The notes: a model not told the origin generated them from the sequence alone. Positions 41,816 through 52,118 are shown, numbered from the stretch's first letter. The stretch is 64,000 nt of DNA from Janthinobacterium sp. Marseille (GCF_000013625.1 NC_009659.1:3472001-3536000); one strand, 5' to 3'. Numbers and translations: made by a program.

Positions 41816-42712
41816 ATGAAAGCAGTATCTGCATCTACCGCATTGGTTCCTAACAGCAATATGCTGGCATTGGGATTTTCTGGTGCGCTGGGCAATATTG
41901 ACGCTTACATCTCGGCGGTCAATCGCCTCCCTATGCTGACGCACGAAGAAGAAATGTCTTTGGCGCGTCGCCTGCGCGACGAGAATGATCTCGGTGCCGC
42001 GCAAAAACTGGTGCTCTCGCATCTGCGCCTGGTCGTCTCGATCGCCCGCGGCTATCTGGGCTACGGCCTGCCGCACGCAGACTTGATCCAAGAAGGCAAT
42101 ATCGGCTTGATGAAAGCCGTGAAGCGTTTCGACCCGGATCAGGGCGTGCGCCTGGTTTCGTATTCGATGCATTGGATCAAGGCAGAAATGCATGAGTACA
42201 TCCTGAAAAACTGGCGTCTGGTGAAAGTCGCGACGACCAAAGCGCAACGCAAATTGTTCTTCAATCTGCGCAGCCACAAAACTGGCCTGGATTCGATGAC
42301 CCCGGATCAGGTCGACGAGCTGGCGAAAACGCTGAACGTCAAACGGGAAGAAGTCATTGAGATGGAAACCCGCTTGTCCGGTCGCGATATCGCACTGGAA
42401 GCGCCGACCGACGATGAAGACGACAAGTTTGCGCCTATCGCTTACCTGTCTTCCGATATGCAGGAACCGACCAAGGTGCTGGAATCGCAGCAGTTTGATC
42501 GCCTGCAAACCGAAGGCTTGTCGAATGCCTTGGGCAAACTGGATGCACGTTCGCGTCGCATCGTTGAAGCGCGCTGGTTGGCGAACGACGATGGCTCCGG
42601 TGCAACCTTGCATGAATTGGCTGATGAGTTCGGCGTATCGGCCGAACGTATTCGCCAGATCGAAGCAGTCGCACTGAAGAAAATGAAAGGCTCGCTGGCC
42701 GCCTACGCTTAA
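41816..42712 (+). CDS. rpoH: RNA polymerase heat-shock sigma factor RpoH (sigma-32)
   Basis: A 298-aa sigma-70 family protein. Regions 1.2/2 start Y-I-S-A-V-N-R-L-P-M-L-T, the RpoH box K-L-F-F-N-L-R is at about residue 143, and region 4.2 E-R-I-R-Q-I-E-A is at the end. It directs transcription of heat-shock genes. An AAGGAG ribosome site lies 5 nt before the ATG. A CIRCE site upstream suggests HrcA repression of the heat-shock sigma gene itself. Confidence 0.96.
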   Translation: MKAVSASTALVPNSNMLALGFSGALGNIDAYISAVNRLPMLTHEEEMSLARRLRDENDLGAAQKLVLSHLRLVVSIARGYLGYGLPHADLIQEGNIGLMKAVKRFDPDQGVRLVSYSMHWIKAEMHEYILKNWRLVKVATTKAQRKLFFNLRSHKTGLDSMTPDQVDELAKTLNVKREEVIEMETRLSGRDIALEAPTDDEDDKFAPIAYLSSDMQEPTKVLESQQFDRLQTEGLSNALGKLDARSRRIVEARWLANDDGSGATLHELADEFGVSAERIRQIEAVALKKMKGSLAAYA

Positions 42713-42733
42713 AACCCGCAGGCAACAGTGAAC

Positions 42734-42763
42734 AAAAAAGGCGCTCCTCGGAGCGCCTTTTTT
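42734..42763. terminator. Terminator after rpoH, convergent with sco
   Basis: AAAAAAGGCGCTCC-TC-GGAGCGCCTTTTTT; near-symmetric stem with T runs in both directions, between convergent rpoH and sco. Confidence 0.88.
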
Positions 42764-42776
42764 ATGTCTGTCTTCT

Positions 42777-43373
42777 TTACGTTTTCTCTGCCAGCAGGGT
42801 TTTCAAATCCTGCACGATAGGATCAATACCCTGGCCGTGGCGTATGAATAAGCGGATGCGACCTTGCGGGTCAAACACATAGCTACCCGCGGTGTGATCG
42901 ACGGTATAACTACCCGGGGTCTTGCCCGGCACTTTTTGATAAAACACTTTGAATTCTTTCGCCACTTTCTCAGTCTCTGCGAGGTCACCGCGCAAGCCGA
43001 GGAAGCGTGGATCAAAAGCCGGTACATATTGCGCCAGCAAGGCGGCGGTATCACGCTCAGGATCAACGGTAACAAACAAGACCTGCACCCGGTCTGCATC
43101 CGGCCCCAGTGCCTTCATGACATTCGACATTTCCATCATGGTCGTCGGGCACACATCAGGACATTGTGTGAAACCGAAGAATACGACAACTGCCTTGCCT
43201 TTGAAATCAGCCAGCGTGCGCAACTTGCCATTGTGATCGTGCAGCGAAAATTCCTTCGCATATCCGAGCCCTGTCAGGTCGGTGTTATTGAAAGCCACTT
43301 GCTTGGCTTTATCACTGCAAGCGGTCAATGCAAATAATGCGGCACAAATTACCAGGAGGGAACGGAAGCGCAT
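42777..43373 (-). CDS. SCO1/SenC copper chaperone for cytochrome oxidase
   Basis: A 198-aa lipoprotein: signal MRFRSLLVICAALFALTAC with lipobox L-T-A-C. The copper-binding motif is C-P-D-V-C-P and the conserved His of the Sco family is in Y-T-V-D-H-T. It delivers copper to the CuA site of subunit II. It is the last gene of the cox assembly operon. Confidence 0.93.
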   Translation of the reverse strand: MRFRSLLVICAALFALTACSDKAKQVAFNNTDLTGLGYAKEFSLHDHNGKLRTLADFKGKAVVVFFGFTQCPDVCPTTMMEMSNVMKALGPDADRVQVLFVTVDPERDTAALLAQYVPAFDPRFLGLRGDLAETEKVAKEFKVFYQKVPGKTPGSYTVDHTAGSYVFDPQGRIRLFIRHGQGIDPIVQDLKTLLAEKT

Positions 43374-43377
43374 GTTT

Positions 43378-44262
43378 TCAGAATCTCAGATAGTGATCGA
43401 CCAGCAAGGCCGCAAACAGCAGGGACAGATAGATGATCGAATAAGCGAACATCTTGCGCGCAATCATATCGGTGTAATGGCGATAAACCTGCCATGCATA
43501 CCAAACGAAAATAATATCCAGGATCGCCACCGACACTAGGTAAATCAAACCACTCATGCCGACCGCAAACGGCAGCATGGTGGTCGCAACCAGCGCGATG
43601 GTGTAGAGCCAGATATGGAATTGGGTGAACTCGGTACCATGCGTCACCGGCAGCATCGGCAAGCCGGACTTTGCATATTCATCACGGCGGTACAAGGCCA
43701 GCGCCCAGAAGTGCGGTGGGGTCCAGATGAAGATAATCAAAACCAGTATCCACGCCTGCATCGGCAAATCATTTGCCACCGCGGCCCAACCCAGGGCGGG
43801 CGGCATGGCGCCGGACAGACCGCCGATCACGATATTCTGCGGTGTCGCCGGTTTCAGGATGATGGTGTAAATCACTGCATAACCGACAAAGGTGGCGAAG
43901 GTCAGCCACATCGTCAGCGGATTGACAAAGTTGTACAGCACCCACATACCGGCGCCACCGATCAGCCCGGAAAAAACCAATGTTTGCGGGACAGTAATTT
44001 CGCCGCGTGCCATTGGACGTCGGGCTGTACGCGCCATGCGTGAATCGATCTCGCGTTCGACCAGGCAGTTAATTGCAAATGCCGCGCCCGCCAGCAACCA
44101 AATACCAATTGTTGCAGCCACGACAATCTTCCAGCTTGGCAACTCAGGCGTTGCCAGGAACATGCCGATGACGGCGCAAAAAACTGCCAGCTGCGTTACA
44201 CGCGGCTTGGTCAGGGCCCAGTACTGGGCGATACGGTTCGGAGAAGCGGTCAGAGTAGTCAT
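43378..44262 (-). CDS. ctaB: Protohaem IX farnesyltransferase (haem O synthase)
   Basis: A 294-aa UbiA-family prenyltransferase with several TM helices. The D-x-x-x-D-type site reads [19 protein letters not shown]. It makes haem O for the aa3 oxidase. It overlaps the ctaA stop by 4 nt (ATGA). Confidence 0.95.
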   Translation of the reverse strand: MTTLTASPNRIAQYWALTKPRVTQLAVFCAVIGMFLATPELPSWKIVVAATIGIWLLAGAAFAINCLVEREIDSRMARTARRPMARGEITVPQTLVFSGLIGGAGMWVLYNFVNPLTMWLTFATFVGYAVIYTIILKPATPQNIVIGGLSGAMPPALGWAAVANDLPMQAWILVLIIFIWTPPHFWALALYRRDEYAKSGLPMLPVTHGTEFTQFHIWLYTIALVATTMLPFAVGMSGLIYLVSVAILDIIFVWYAWQVYRHYTDMIARKMFAYSIIYLSLLFAALLVDHYLRF

Positions 44263-45413
44263 GCGTTGTCGTTGGGTGCAGCCGATAAGCGCGCATCAAG
44301 TTGATCCGGCCCACGATTTATCCCGGCAGCACCGGGGATTCTAGCCTTGTAGTTTAACATGACCAGCAAGAGGACAAGCAGCGCTGCACAACCATTGTGC
44401 GCGACCGCCAGCGCCAGCGGCCATTTCAATGAAACTGTGGCAATACCTATCGTGATCTGCAATGCCAGCGCTGCCAGCACGCCGCGCGCAATTGTCTGCA
44501 AACCTTCGATCTTGTAGGCCTTGTAGCAAACCCAGGCGATATATCCGGCCACGACAAAGGCAAACACCCGGTGCGTCCAGTGAATCGCTGTCAAAGCCGG
44601 GAACGGCAGGTACTCGCCATCCGCCGTCATGCCGAGGCTGCGCCAGAGCGTGAACCCGTTTTCAAAATCCATCTGCGGGATCACTGCACCGTGGCATAAG
44701 GGGAAATCGCTGCAGGCCAGCGCCGCGTAATTGGTGCTGACCCAACCACCCAGCGCAATCTGGAAGCTAAGTAAAATCAAAGCGATCAACGCCGGGATGC
44801 GCAAGGCATAAGCTGCTGCGGCAACCGGTGGATGTTCCTTTTGCCGTGCGCCGACCCAGGCCAGCATGCCGAGCAAGGTCATGCCTAACAAGAGATGGAT
44901 GGTGACAATGACAGGCTGCAGCTTCATCGTCACCGTCCACGCGCCAAAAGCGCCCTGGATACAGACGAAGATCAGCAAGGCCACAGGAAAATGCGGCGAA
45001 AACTTGTGCACGGCACGACCGCTCTGCAACCAGAAACGCCATGAAATCACCACGATCGCGATGATGAGTACGCCTATGCCCATCGCCAGGTAGCGATGGA
45101 TCATTTCGACCCAGGCTTTCATCACGGTGACCGGACCATCCGGCATCAATGCCTCGGCGGCACGTATATGTTCCATTGCCTGCAATGGATTGGCATGACC
45201 GTAGCAACCGGGCCAGTCAGGACAACCGAGGCCGGAATCCGTGAGGCGCGTGAAAGCACCAAACATGATCACATCGAAGGTAAGGAATAAAGTCACCCAC
45301 ACCAGCTTGCGATATTTGTCCGGGTCCTTCGACGACCAGACAATGACAAAAGCCAGCAAGGCAACAAAGATGCCCTTGCTGCCCAGTTGGAACAAAGTGC
45401 CGGAATCAACCAA
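44259..45413 (-). CDS. ctaA: Haem A synthase (CtaA/COX15)
   Basis: A 384-aa membrane protein of the COX15 family, with conserved [18 protein letters not shown] and I-H-W-T-H-R. It converts haem O to haem A. No ATG lies near the N-terminus; the frame starts with a TTG at 45413 that overlaps the upstream gene's stop by 8 nt. The start is therefore tentative. Confidence 0.93.
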   Translation of the reverse strand: MVDSGTLFQLGSKGIFVALLAFVIVWSSKDPDKYRKLVWVTLFLTFDVIMFGAFTRLTDSGLGCPDWPGCYGHANPLQAMEHIRAAEALMPDGPVTVMKAWVEMIHRYLAMGIGVLIIAIVVISWRFWLQSGRAVHKFSPHFPVALLIFVCIQGAFGAWTVTMKLQPVIVTIHLLLGMTLLGMLAWVGARQKEHPPVAAAAYALRIPALIALILLSFQIALGGWVSTNYAALACSDFPLCHGAVIPQMDFENGFTLWRSLGMTADGEYLPFPALTAIHWTHRVFAFVVAGYIAWVCYKAYKIEGLQTIARGVLAALALQITIGIATVSLKWPLALAVAHNGCAALLVLLLVMLNYKARIPGAAGINRGPDQLDARLSAAPNDNA

Positions 45414-45990
45414 TTGCAGAAGCCTTTAATAATTTGTACAAATCCTTTTTGACCTTGTTCGGGTCGGCGTCTTTCGGGAAGCGCATCATCAGGTGTCCGA
45501 GCGGATCTATCATGTAGATGTGATCAGTAATGCTGCTGCCGGCATCGGTCGGCAACCACGCACGAACCAACTCTTCTTTCACGCGCAGCATATCGGTGCC
45601 GTCAAACTCACGGATCAGGATGGTATCCACCGGCTTGTCATCGGTGATCAGCCACACGCGTTCGATACGATCCATTTCCTTGCCCTGTGCCAGGCGCAAC
45701 TGGCGCATATCATGCAGTTTCTTTTCGCAGGATGCTTCGCACTCGGCACCGCTGACTTGCAGCATCACCCATTTGCCCTGATAGGATTCCAGCGTGGCCG
45801 GCTTCTTGTCCAGCGTGGTCGCCCCCAGCGCCGGGATTGGATAATCGCGCGGATCAATCAGGGTGCCGTAATTGGTACGGCTTTGCGGCTTAATCACATA
45901 GTAGGTGAAGTAAGACAGGATGATGGGTGCCGCACAGACCAGAATCACGGCAAATAATTTCCAGCGTCCCTTGTTTTTATTTGGTTCCAC
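45406..45990 (-). CDS. Cytochrome oxidase-associated thioredoxin-like membrane protein, GTG start
   Basis: A 194-aa protein with one N-terminal TM (L-F-A-V-I-L-V-C-A-A-P-I-I-L-S-Y-F) and a thioredoxin-like periplasmic domain with a C-E-A-S-C pair (G-A-E-C-E-A-S-C-E-K-K), similar in shape to Sco-type proteins. It overlaps SURF1 by 14 nt and starts with GTG. Found in cox assembly operons of betaproteobacteria; the exact role is not established. Confidence 0.8.
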   Translation of the reverse strand: MEPNKNKGRWKLFAVILVCAAPIILSYFTYYVIKPQSRTNYGTLIDPRDYPIPALGATTLDKKPATLESYQGKWVMLQVSGAECEASCEKKLHDMRQLRLAQGKEMDRIERVWLITDDKPVDTILIREFDGTDMLRVKEELVRAWLPTDAGSSITDHIYMIDPLGHLMMRFPKDADPNKVKKDLYKLLKASAIG

Positions 45991-46690
45991 GTCGAATTCC
46001 TGTCACAACAAAAAATATAAAAGCCATTGCAGCCAAGCCATACCACTGGAAGGCATAACCGCGATGTTTGTCTACACCTGAAGATGGTACCGGCCAGTCA
46101 CGCACCAGACCGTCACCGGTATCCGTCAACTGTTCAAGAACGATAGGTGACATCTGCAAACCGCTGGCGGCGGCAAAACCTGCCACATCGAGGTTTTGCA
46201 CGATCGCATGAGGACGCGGCGCGTCCACCTCACCCAATTGCATCACATGGCCAATATCACGGCGCGCGACACCTTCAATTTGTAACTGGCCATTCGGCGT
46301 AACGATAGCTGGCATTTTAGTGCGGTCTGCCACATTGCGTGGAATCCAGCCACGCGCCACCAATATATGCAACTGGCTACCGGCGACTTTGAATGGCATC
46401 AGCAGGTAGAAACCGGCGACGCCGTTATGTGGGCGGTTATCCAGATAAACCGGCCAGTCCTGCAGGAATTCACCTTTGACTGACAGGCGGCGGAATTCGA
46501 TATCATCAGGATTGAGCGCGGAGTCGCTTAACTGCAAGGAAGCGGCAGCTTGCCGCTCATGGATTTTTTGTTCTATGGCAATTTTCTCGGCAGCGCGCCT
46601 GGTTTGCCATTGTCCCAGCGACAGGCCGATCGCCACCGCAATAGCTGCGGCAACAAATGGAATGAGCCTAAATCGAAAGGTGAATCGCAT
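45977..46690 (-). CDS. SURF1-family cytochrome oxidase assembly protein
   Basis: A 237-aa protein with a TM at each end (N-terminal F-V-A-A-A-I-A-V-A-I-G-L-S-L-G-Q-W-Q; C-terminal F-Q-W-Y-G-L-A-A-M-A-F-I-F-F). The G-x-W-Q-x-x-R and W-I-P-R-N motifs of SURF1/Shy1 are visible. It aids haem insertion into subunit I. First gene of the assembly part. Confidence 0.93.
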   Translation of the reverse strand: MRFTFRFRLIPFVAAAIAVAIGLSLGQWQTRRAAEKIAIEQKIHERQAAASLQLSDSALNPDDIEFRRLSVKGEFLQDWPVYLDNRPHNGVAGFYLLMPFKVAGSQLHILVARGWIPRNVADRTKMPAIVTPNGQLQIEGVARRDIGHVMQLGEVDAPRPHAIVQNLDVAGFAAASGLQMSPIVLEQLTDTGDGLVRDWPVPSSGVDKHRGYAFQWYGLAAMAFIFFVVTGIRRGTK

Positions 46691-46768
46691 TACAATGTCA
46701 CTTTACTCAATACATTCTGCGTCGGATGACGGCGTACCCGAAGGCCCGGCCAACCCATCCCTTATGCC

Positions 46769-46969
46769 ATGAAAATCATTGTCGCCATTGCTTTCATCCT
46801 GATCCTCGGCAGCCTTGGTTCGGCGCTATTCTTCCTGATGAAGGACAAGGGTAAAAGCAATCGTACGGTCAAAGCCCTGACGATGCGGGTAGGATTTTCA
46901 GTCGCACTGTTTATCCTGGTACTGCTGGCCTATAAATTTGGCCTGATCCAGCCGACCGGCATTCGCTGA
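46769..46969 (+). CDS. Twin-TM protein, DUF2909-like
   Basis: A 66-aa protein with two hydrophobic helices (2-22 and 43-60), the layout of the betaproteobacterial DUF2909 family found near SURF1. It is divergent from SURF1 and convergent with coxC. Function unknown. Confidence 0.8.
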   Translation: MKIIVAIAFILILGSLGSALFFLMKDKGKSNRTVKALTMRVGFSVALFILVLLAYKFGLIQPTGIR

Positions 46970-47025
46970 CCCAGATACATCGGGCGAAGGCGCTTGCCTC
47001 TTGCATAACATGCCGCCCTGATCGC

Positions 47026-47054
47026 AAAAAAGCCGCACCGAAGTGCGGCTTTTT
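47026..47054. terminator. Bidirectional terminator between DUF2909-like gene and coxC
   Basis: AAAAAAGCCGCAC-cgaa-GTGCGGCTTTTT, between convergent genes. Confidence 0.88.
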
Positions 47055-47082
47055 CATGTCCCGCGCTTACTGCCCGCGTGAC

Positions 47083-47943
47083 TTACAGCCAATAGACCAC
47101 GACATACAAACCGAGCCAGACGACGTCAACAAAGTGCCAGTACCAGGCTGCGCCTTCGAATGCAAAATGATTGTCTGCGGTGAAGTGACCTTTCAATACA
47201 CGGTACAGCACCACGCTCAGCATGATCGCGCCGAGGGTCACGTGGAAACCGTGGAAGCCGGTCAGCAGGAAGAAAGTCGAACCATACACACCCGAAGTCA
47301 GTTTCAGGTTCAGTTCCGAATATGCGTGCATGTATTCATAGACCTGGAAGCCCATGAAGATCGCGCCCAGCAAGATGGTTGCTGCCAGCCAGAAGGCTGT
47401 CTTGCCACGATGGTTTTCACGAATCGCATGATGCGAAATTGTCAGCGTTACACCGGACAACAAAAGCAAGGCGGTGTTGATGGTTGGAATCCAGAATGGA
47501 CCCATAGTGGTAAATGGCTCTACCGTACCGGCCGGACCGACATTACCCCAGTGTGCGGCAAAGTCCGGCCACAGGATCTTGTTGTCCAGATCGCCGAGCC
47601 AGGGCATCGCAATGCTGCGTGCATAGAACAAGGCGCCGAAGAACGCGGCAAAGAACATGACTTCGGAGAAAATGAACCAGCTCATGCTCCAGCGGTAAGA
47701 AGCATCGATGCGCTTGTTGTACAAGCCGCCTTCGGATTCCGCAATAGCGTCGCCGAACCAGTAATACAGGACCACGAGGAAACCCAGCAGGCCCGCAAAT
47801 GTTGCATAAGCCCCCCAGCCCGCATCATTAACCCAGCCCGATGCACCCAGCATCATCACGAGCAACGAAGTTCCCGCTATCGCTGGCCATTTGGACGGGC
47901 CAGGCACGAAATAGTAAGGCGCATTCGCGTGTTGAGCACTCAT
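47083..47943 (-). CDS. ctaE: Cytochrome c oxidase subunit III
   Basis: A 286-aa membrane protein with about seven TM helices. The start MSAQHANAPYYFVP at 47943 has GGGAG 6 nt upstream; ATGs at 47949 and 47961 are also in frame. Motifs of COX3 (S-E-V-M-F-F-A-A-F-F, T-G-F-H-G-F-H-V-T-L-G, W-H-F-V-D-V-V-W) are present. No DUF2970 gene lies in the 149 nt between it and ctaG. Confidence 0.95.
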   Translation of the reverse strand: MSAQHANAPYYFVPGPSKWPAIAGTSLLVMMLGASGWVNDAGWGAYATFAGLLGFLVVLYYWFGDAIAESEGGLYNKRIDASYRWSMSWFIFSEVMFFAAFFGALFYARSIAMPWLGDLDNKILWPDFAAHWGNVGPAGTVEPFTTMGPFWIPTINTALLLLSGVTLTISHHAIRENHRGKTAFWLAATILLGAIFMGFQVYEYMHAYSELNLKLTSGVYGSTFFLLTGFHGFHVTLGAIMLSVVLYRVLKGHFTADNHFAFEGAAWYWHFVDVVWLGLYVVVYWL

Positions 47944-48092
47944 CTCCATCTCCCAATACAAAATTCAAGTAGTGACGCCGTCAGGACAATTTCATGTCGC
48001 AAACAACGCGTTAAATTTCATTTCGACTATCGGCTTGGACTGGCTTGCCGACTTCTTCTTTTTACTATTTCTTTTCAGTACTTTTTCAACTA

Positions 48093-48692
48093 TTACCCTG
48101 CTACTGCCTGTTTCAATTCTGCCGGCTTCAACTCCGCTTTCTTTTCACGCCCTGCGATCTCAAAGAAAGTATAGGACAAGGTAATCGTCTTTACATCCTT
48201 GGGTAAAGCCGGATCCAGGTAAAACACTACCGGCATCTGCTTCGCCTGACTGGCTTCCAGAGTTTGCTGCTGGAAACAGAAACATTCCACTTTCTTGAAA
48301 TGCGCTGCCGCCTGCTGTGGTGCATAACTCGGGATTGCCTGTGCTTCTACGCTACGTGCCTGTGTATTGACTACTTCATACACGATCTGGGCCATTTCAC
48401 CCGGATGCACCTGCATGCTGTTTACCGTAGGGCGGAAACGAAACGGTCCTTGCGTATTCGCATCAAACTCAACCGTGATCGTCCTGCTCTTGTCGACTTG
48501 CGAATTATCAATCGGCTTTACCTTCATCTCTTGCGAGGTCAGGATATTGACGCCAGTAATTTCACAAATCTGCTTGTATATCGGTACCAACAGATAACCA
48601 AAACCAAACATCATCACAGCAATCACAACCAGCTTGCCAAACATCTGGGTATTTAACTTACTGTGCTTCTGATCTTCTGTCTGGTTTTCCAT
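48093..48692 (-). CDS. ctaG: Cytochrome c oxidase assembly protein CtaG (Cox11)
   Basis: A 199-aa protein with one N-terminal TM (about 20-40) and the COX11 domain: P-I-Y-K-Q-I-C-E-I-T-G, C-F-C-F-Q-Q-Q (copper-binding C-F-C-F), D-P-x-L-P. It delivers copper to CuB of subunit I. Confidence 0.95.
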   Translation of the reverse strand: MENQTEDQKHSKLNTQMFGKLVVIAVMMFGFGYLLVPIYKQICEITGVNILTSQEMKVKPIDNSQVDKSRTITVEFDANTQGPFRFRPTVNSMQVHPGEMAQIVYEVVNTQARSVEAQAIPSYAPQQAAAHFKKVECFCFQQQTLEASQAKQMPVVFYLDPALPKDVKTITLSYTFFEIAGREKKAELKPAELKQAVAG

Positions 48693-48699
48693 CTCTGCC

Positions 48700-48816
48700 C
48701 TAAATAAACCACAAGCGTTTTGCGATCACGCCGAACATGAACATCGCGGCGATTGCCCCGAGTATCAGGGCGGTGCGCAAATTACGCTTTTTTTGTTCCG
48801 TCTTTAAATCCGACAT
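48700..48816 (-). CDS. Cytochrome oxidase small assembly protein (38 aa)
   Basis: A 38-aa frame (MSDLKTEQKK..., one TM, ending AKRLWFI) lies in the gap between coxA and ctaG, 7 nt before the ctaG start. The charged N-terminus and single C-terminal TM match the tiny protein known at this place in betaproteobacterial cox operons. Confidence 0.8.
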   Translation of the reverse strand: MSDLKTEQKKRNLRTALILGAIAAMFMFGVIAKRLWFI

Positions 48817-48849
48817 CGCAATGTGGCGGGCTCACACCCGCCACTCCGT

Positions 48850-50451
48850 TTATTTAACTGTTGGAGGAACTTCAAATGTATGGAAAGGAGCCGGGCTAGG
48901 CACAGTCCATTCCAAACCTTCAGCGCCATCCCAAGGTTTCGCTTCTGCCGGCACGCCGCCTTTGATTGAAGGTATGACCACGGCGAACAGGAAGTACACC
49001 TGCATCAGGCCGAAGCCCAGACCACCAATCGACGCGATCATGTTGAAGTCGGTGAACTGCGCTGGATAATCAGCGTAACGACGTGGCATACCGGCCAATC
49101 CCAGGAAGTGCATAGGGAAGAAGGTGATGTTGAACAAAATCAGCGAACCCCAGAAGTGGATCTTGCCGCGGGTTTCGTTGTACATGAAACCTGTCCACTT
49201 CGGACCCCAGTAGTAGAAACCGGCGAACAGCGCGAACAAGGAACCAGCCACCAGCACGTAGTGGAAGTGAGCCACCACGTAATAGGTATCCTGCAACTGG
49301 ATATCGATAGGCGTTACCGCCAGGATCAGGCCGGTGAAACCACCCATCGTAAATACGAAGATGAAGCCGATGGCGAACAGCATAGGAGTCTCGAATGTCA
49401 TCGAGCCTCTCCACATGGTTGCCACCCAGTTGAAAATCTTCACGCCGGTCGGTACCGCAATCAGCATCGTCGCGTACATGAAGAACAACTGCGCAGTTAC
49501 CGGCATACCGGTGGTGAACATGTGATGCGCCCAGACCATGAAGGACAGGATCGCGATCGAAGCCGTTGCGTACACCATCGATGCATAGCCGAACAATTGC
49601 TTGCGTGCGAAGGTAGGAATGATGTGCGACACGATACCGAAAGCCGGCAAAATCATGATGTACACCTCTGGATGTCCGAAGAACCAGAAGATGTGCTGAT
49701 ACATGACAGGGTCACCGCCACCGGCAGCATTAAAGAAGGACGTACCGAAGTGACGATCGGTCAGGGTCATGGTGATTGCACCAGCCAGAACCGGCATCAC
49801 GGCGATCAGCAGGTAAGCGGTAATCAGCCAGGTCCAGCAGAACATCGGCATCTTCATCAGGGTCATGCCAGGGGCGCGCATGTTCAGGACGGTAACGATG
49901 ATGTTGATCGAACCCATGATCGACGATGCACCCATGATATGCAGGGCAAAAATCGCCATGTCCATACCTGGGCCCATTTGGGTCGACAGCGGTGCATACA
50001 GGGTCCAGCCGGCAGCAGTCGCACCGCCAGGAACCAGGAAGGACACCGCCAGCAGGATTGCAGCCGGTGGCAGCAACCAGAACGAGAAGTTGTTCATGCG
50101 GGCAAACGCCATATCGGACGCGCCGATTTGCAGCGGGATCATCCAGTTAGCGAAGCCGACGAAAGCCGGCATGATCGCGCCAAACACCATCATGATGCCG
50201 TGCATGGTGGTCAGCTGGTTGAAGAACTCCGGTTGCATCAATTGCAGGCCAGGCTGGAACAACTCGGCGCGAATCAACATCGCCAAGAAACCACCGGACA
50301 GCAACATGACAAACGAGAACCACAGGTACAGCGTACCGATATCCTTGTGATTGGTCGCTAGTACCCAACGGCGCCAGCCATGCGGATGATCGTGCGCATG
50401 GTCGTGGTCGTGCGAGTGATCGTGTGCGTGATCGACTGCGGTTGTACTCAT
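48850..50451 (-). CDS. ctaD: Cytochrome c oxidase subunit I
   Basis: A 533-aa protein with about twelve TM helices. It has haem and CuB ligands (W-F-F-G-H-P-E-V-Y and the H-H-M-F pattern) and the K- and D-channel context of aa3 oxidases. The N-terminal segment is His/Asp-rich ([10 protein letters not shown]), possibly metal-binding. It reduces O2. It follows coxB after 18 nt. Confidence 0.96.
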   Translation of the reverse strand: MSTTAVDHAHDHSHDHDHAHDHPHGWRRWVLATNHKDIGTLYLWFSFVMLLSGGFLAMLIRAELFQPGLQLMQPEFFNQLTTMHGIMMVFGAIMPAFVGFANWMIPLQIGASDMAFARMNNFSFWLLPPAAILLAVSFLVPGGATAAGWTLYAPLSTQMGPGMDMAIFALHIMGASSIMGSINIIVTVLNMRAPGMTLMKMPMFCWTWLITAYLLIAVMPVLAGAITMTLTDRHFGTSFFNAAGGGDPVMYQHIFWFFGHPEVYIMILPAFGIVSHIIPTFARKQLFGYASMVYATASIAILSFMVWAHHMFTTGMPVTAQLFFMYATMLIAVPTGVKIFNWVATMWRGSMTFETPMLFAIGFIFVFTMGGFTGLILAVTPIDIQLQDTYYVVAHFHYVLVAGSLFALFAGFYYWGPKWTGFMYNETRGKIHFWGSLILFNITFFPMHFLGLAGMPRRYADYPAQFTDFNMIASIGGLGFGLMQVYFLFAVVIPSIKGGVPAEAKPWDGAEGLEWTVPSPAPFHTFEVPPTVK

Positions 50452-50469
50452 CTCTGTCTCCCGATTCTA

Positions 50470-51630
50470 TTACTTACGCGCAGCCAGCACTTCTGCTGGT
50501 TGGACAATGTTTTCCGAGGCCTTATTCGACCAATGGTTGCGGGTATAAGTAATCACCGCGGCAATTTCGGTATCCGACAACACCGGTTTCCAGGCCGGCA
50601 TCGCGCCCTTGCCTTCCATCACCATATGGATGTTGGCGGCTTTTGGTCCGGTCACAATCGGTGACGCATCCAGCGCCGGGAAGCTGCCTGGTACACCCTT
50701 GCCGTTTGCCTGGTGGCAAGCGATACAGTTGGCGGTATAGACTTTTTCGCCGCGTTGTACGAGTTCATCCACGGTCCATGTCTTGGTCGGATCGTCGGCG
50801 TTGGCAGCCATTTCTTTTTTCTTGCCGTCTACCCATGCCTTGTAATCTTCATCGCTGACGACGTTGACGACGATAGGCATGAAGGCGTGATCCTTGCCGC
50901 ACAGCTCGGCGCATTGACCACGGTAAGTGCCGATTTTTTCAGCCTTGAACCAGGTATCGCGTACGAAACCCGGGATCGCATCCTGCTTGACGCCAAAGGC
51001 CGGGATCATCCAGGCGTGGATCACGTCATTGGCAGTCAGCACGATACGGATTTTCTTGTTGACCGGTACGACAACTGGATTGTCGACTTCGATCAGGTAG
51101 TTTTCGTTTTTGACTTTGGTGTTGTCGACGATCTGTTCACGCGGGGTGGACAGATTGGAGAGGAAGTTGATGCCTTCACCTTCGCCGTTGAGGTAGTTGT
51201 ATCCCCATTTCCACTGCATGCCGGTGGCTTTAATGGTGATATCTGCATTCGAGGTGTCTTTCATCGCCACCACGGTTTTGGTCGCAGGCAGCGCCATCCC
51301 GATAACGATGAGGAAAGGAACCACGGTCCATGCGATTTCAACTGCGGTGCTTTCGTGGAAAGTAGCCGATTTATGACCGAGCGACTTGCGATGCTTGAAG
51401 ATCGAGTAAAACATGACGCCGAACACAGCGACGAAAATCACCAGACAGATGATCAGCATCAGGGTGTGCAGCGAATAGATTTGTTCCGCGATCTGCGTTA
51501 CAGGTTCGTGAAAATTGAGCTGACGCACTGCAGGTCCGCCCGGACTATCGGTCACCGCCCAAGACGGCATACCAGCCGCCAGGAACGACGCACCAAGCAT
51601 CAAAGATTGAAGGCGCTTCGCATGTTTCAT
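50470..51630 (-). CDS. ctaC: Cytochrome c oxidase subunit II with C-terminal cytochrome c domain
   Basis: A 386-aa protein. Signal-like N-terminus, two TM helices, the CuA site C-A-E-L-C-G-K-D-H-A-F-M near residue 245, and a C-terminal haem c domain (A-N-C-I-A-C-H-Q-A-N-G-K-G near 305). It accepts electrons through CuA; the fused cytochrome suggests direct electron feed. Start at 51630 (MKHAKRLQSLM) is preferred. DUF2244 gene lies 32 nt upstream. Confidence 0.95.
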   Translation of the reverse strand: MKHAKRLQSLMLGASFLAAGMPSWAVTDSPGGPAVRQLNFHEPVTQIAEQIYSLHTLMLIICLVIFVAVFGVMFYSIFKHRKSLGHKSATFHESTAVEIAWTVVPFLIVIGMALPATKTVVAMKDTSNADITIKATGMQWKWGYNYLNGEGEGINFLSNLSTPREQIVDNTKVKNENYLIEVDNPVVVPVNKKIRIVLTANDVIHAWMIPAFGVKQDAIPGFVRDTWFKAEKIGTYRGQCAELCGKDHAFMPIVVNVVSDEDYKAWVDGKKKEMAANADDPTKTWTVDELVQRGEKVYTANCIACHQANGKGVPGSFPALDASPIVTGPKAANIHMVMEGKGAMPAWKPVLSDTEIAAVITYTRNHWSNKASENIVQPAEVLAARK

Positions 51631-51662
51631 GATTTCCTCAAAAGCCCAAATTAAGAATTCTT

Positions 51663-52118
51663 TTAACAACCAGGCATAACTGCAGACCCCAGCTCCTGAC
51701 GCAGCTCACGTATGAACTCACGCCTCTTGTATTCTGTCAGGAATCGCCCCACTTCAACACGCGTACCGGAGGATTCCAGACCTATCAATCGATGCCGCTT
51801 CGCTGGCGGATCGACTTTCGTGCAATGACGTATTAGCTTAAATTGCCGTGCTTTATCGGCTTGAATTAGATGAATTACCAACAGATCGTCGGTTAGGACT
51901 ATGTGTTCGCAATCGGTAGCATGGCGTGCATAACAAAGAAAAGCGCACCCTACAGCCGCTAATTCAATTACTGCAAAACCTAAGATGTACCACGCCCCGC
52001 GCCAGGTGAAGGAAAGCGCAATTATCAGGGACACCACGCATAACACTGAATAAGCCTGCATCAGTTGCCGTGGTGATATCGAACAATTACGTTTCAATAA
52101 CCATTCTCGGTTGGCCAT
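51663..52118 (-). CDS. DUF2244 membrane protein
   Basis: A 151-aa protein with two TM helices near residues 22-65 and a soluble C-terminal domain ending R-E-F-I-R-E-L-R-Q-E-L. The start MANREWLLKRNCSIS at 52118 is preferred to the longer frame. DUF2244 genes precede cox operons in betaproteobacteria; the role is unknown. Confidence 0.88.
   Translation of the reverse strand: MANREWLLKRNCSISPRQLMQAYSVLCVVSLIIALSFTWRGAWYILGFAVIELAAVGCAFLCYARHATDCEHIVLTDDLLVIHLIQADKARQFKLIRHCTKVDPPAKRHRLIGLESSGTRVEVGRFLTEYKRREFIRELRQELGSAVMPGC

Noticed and set aside
47962..48092. DUF2970 gene expected between ctaG and coxC
   Set aside because: Both flanking reading frames were translated; only short frames without a usable start were found.
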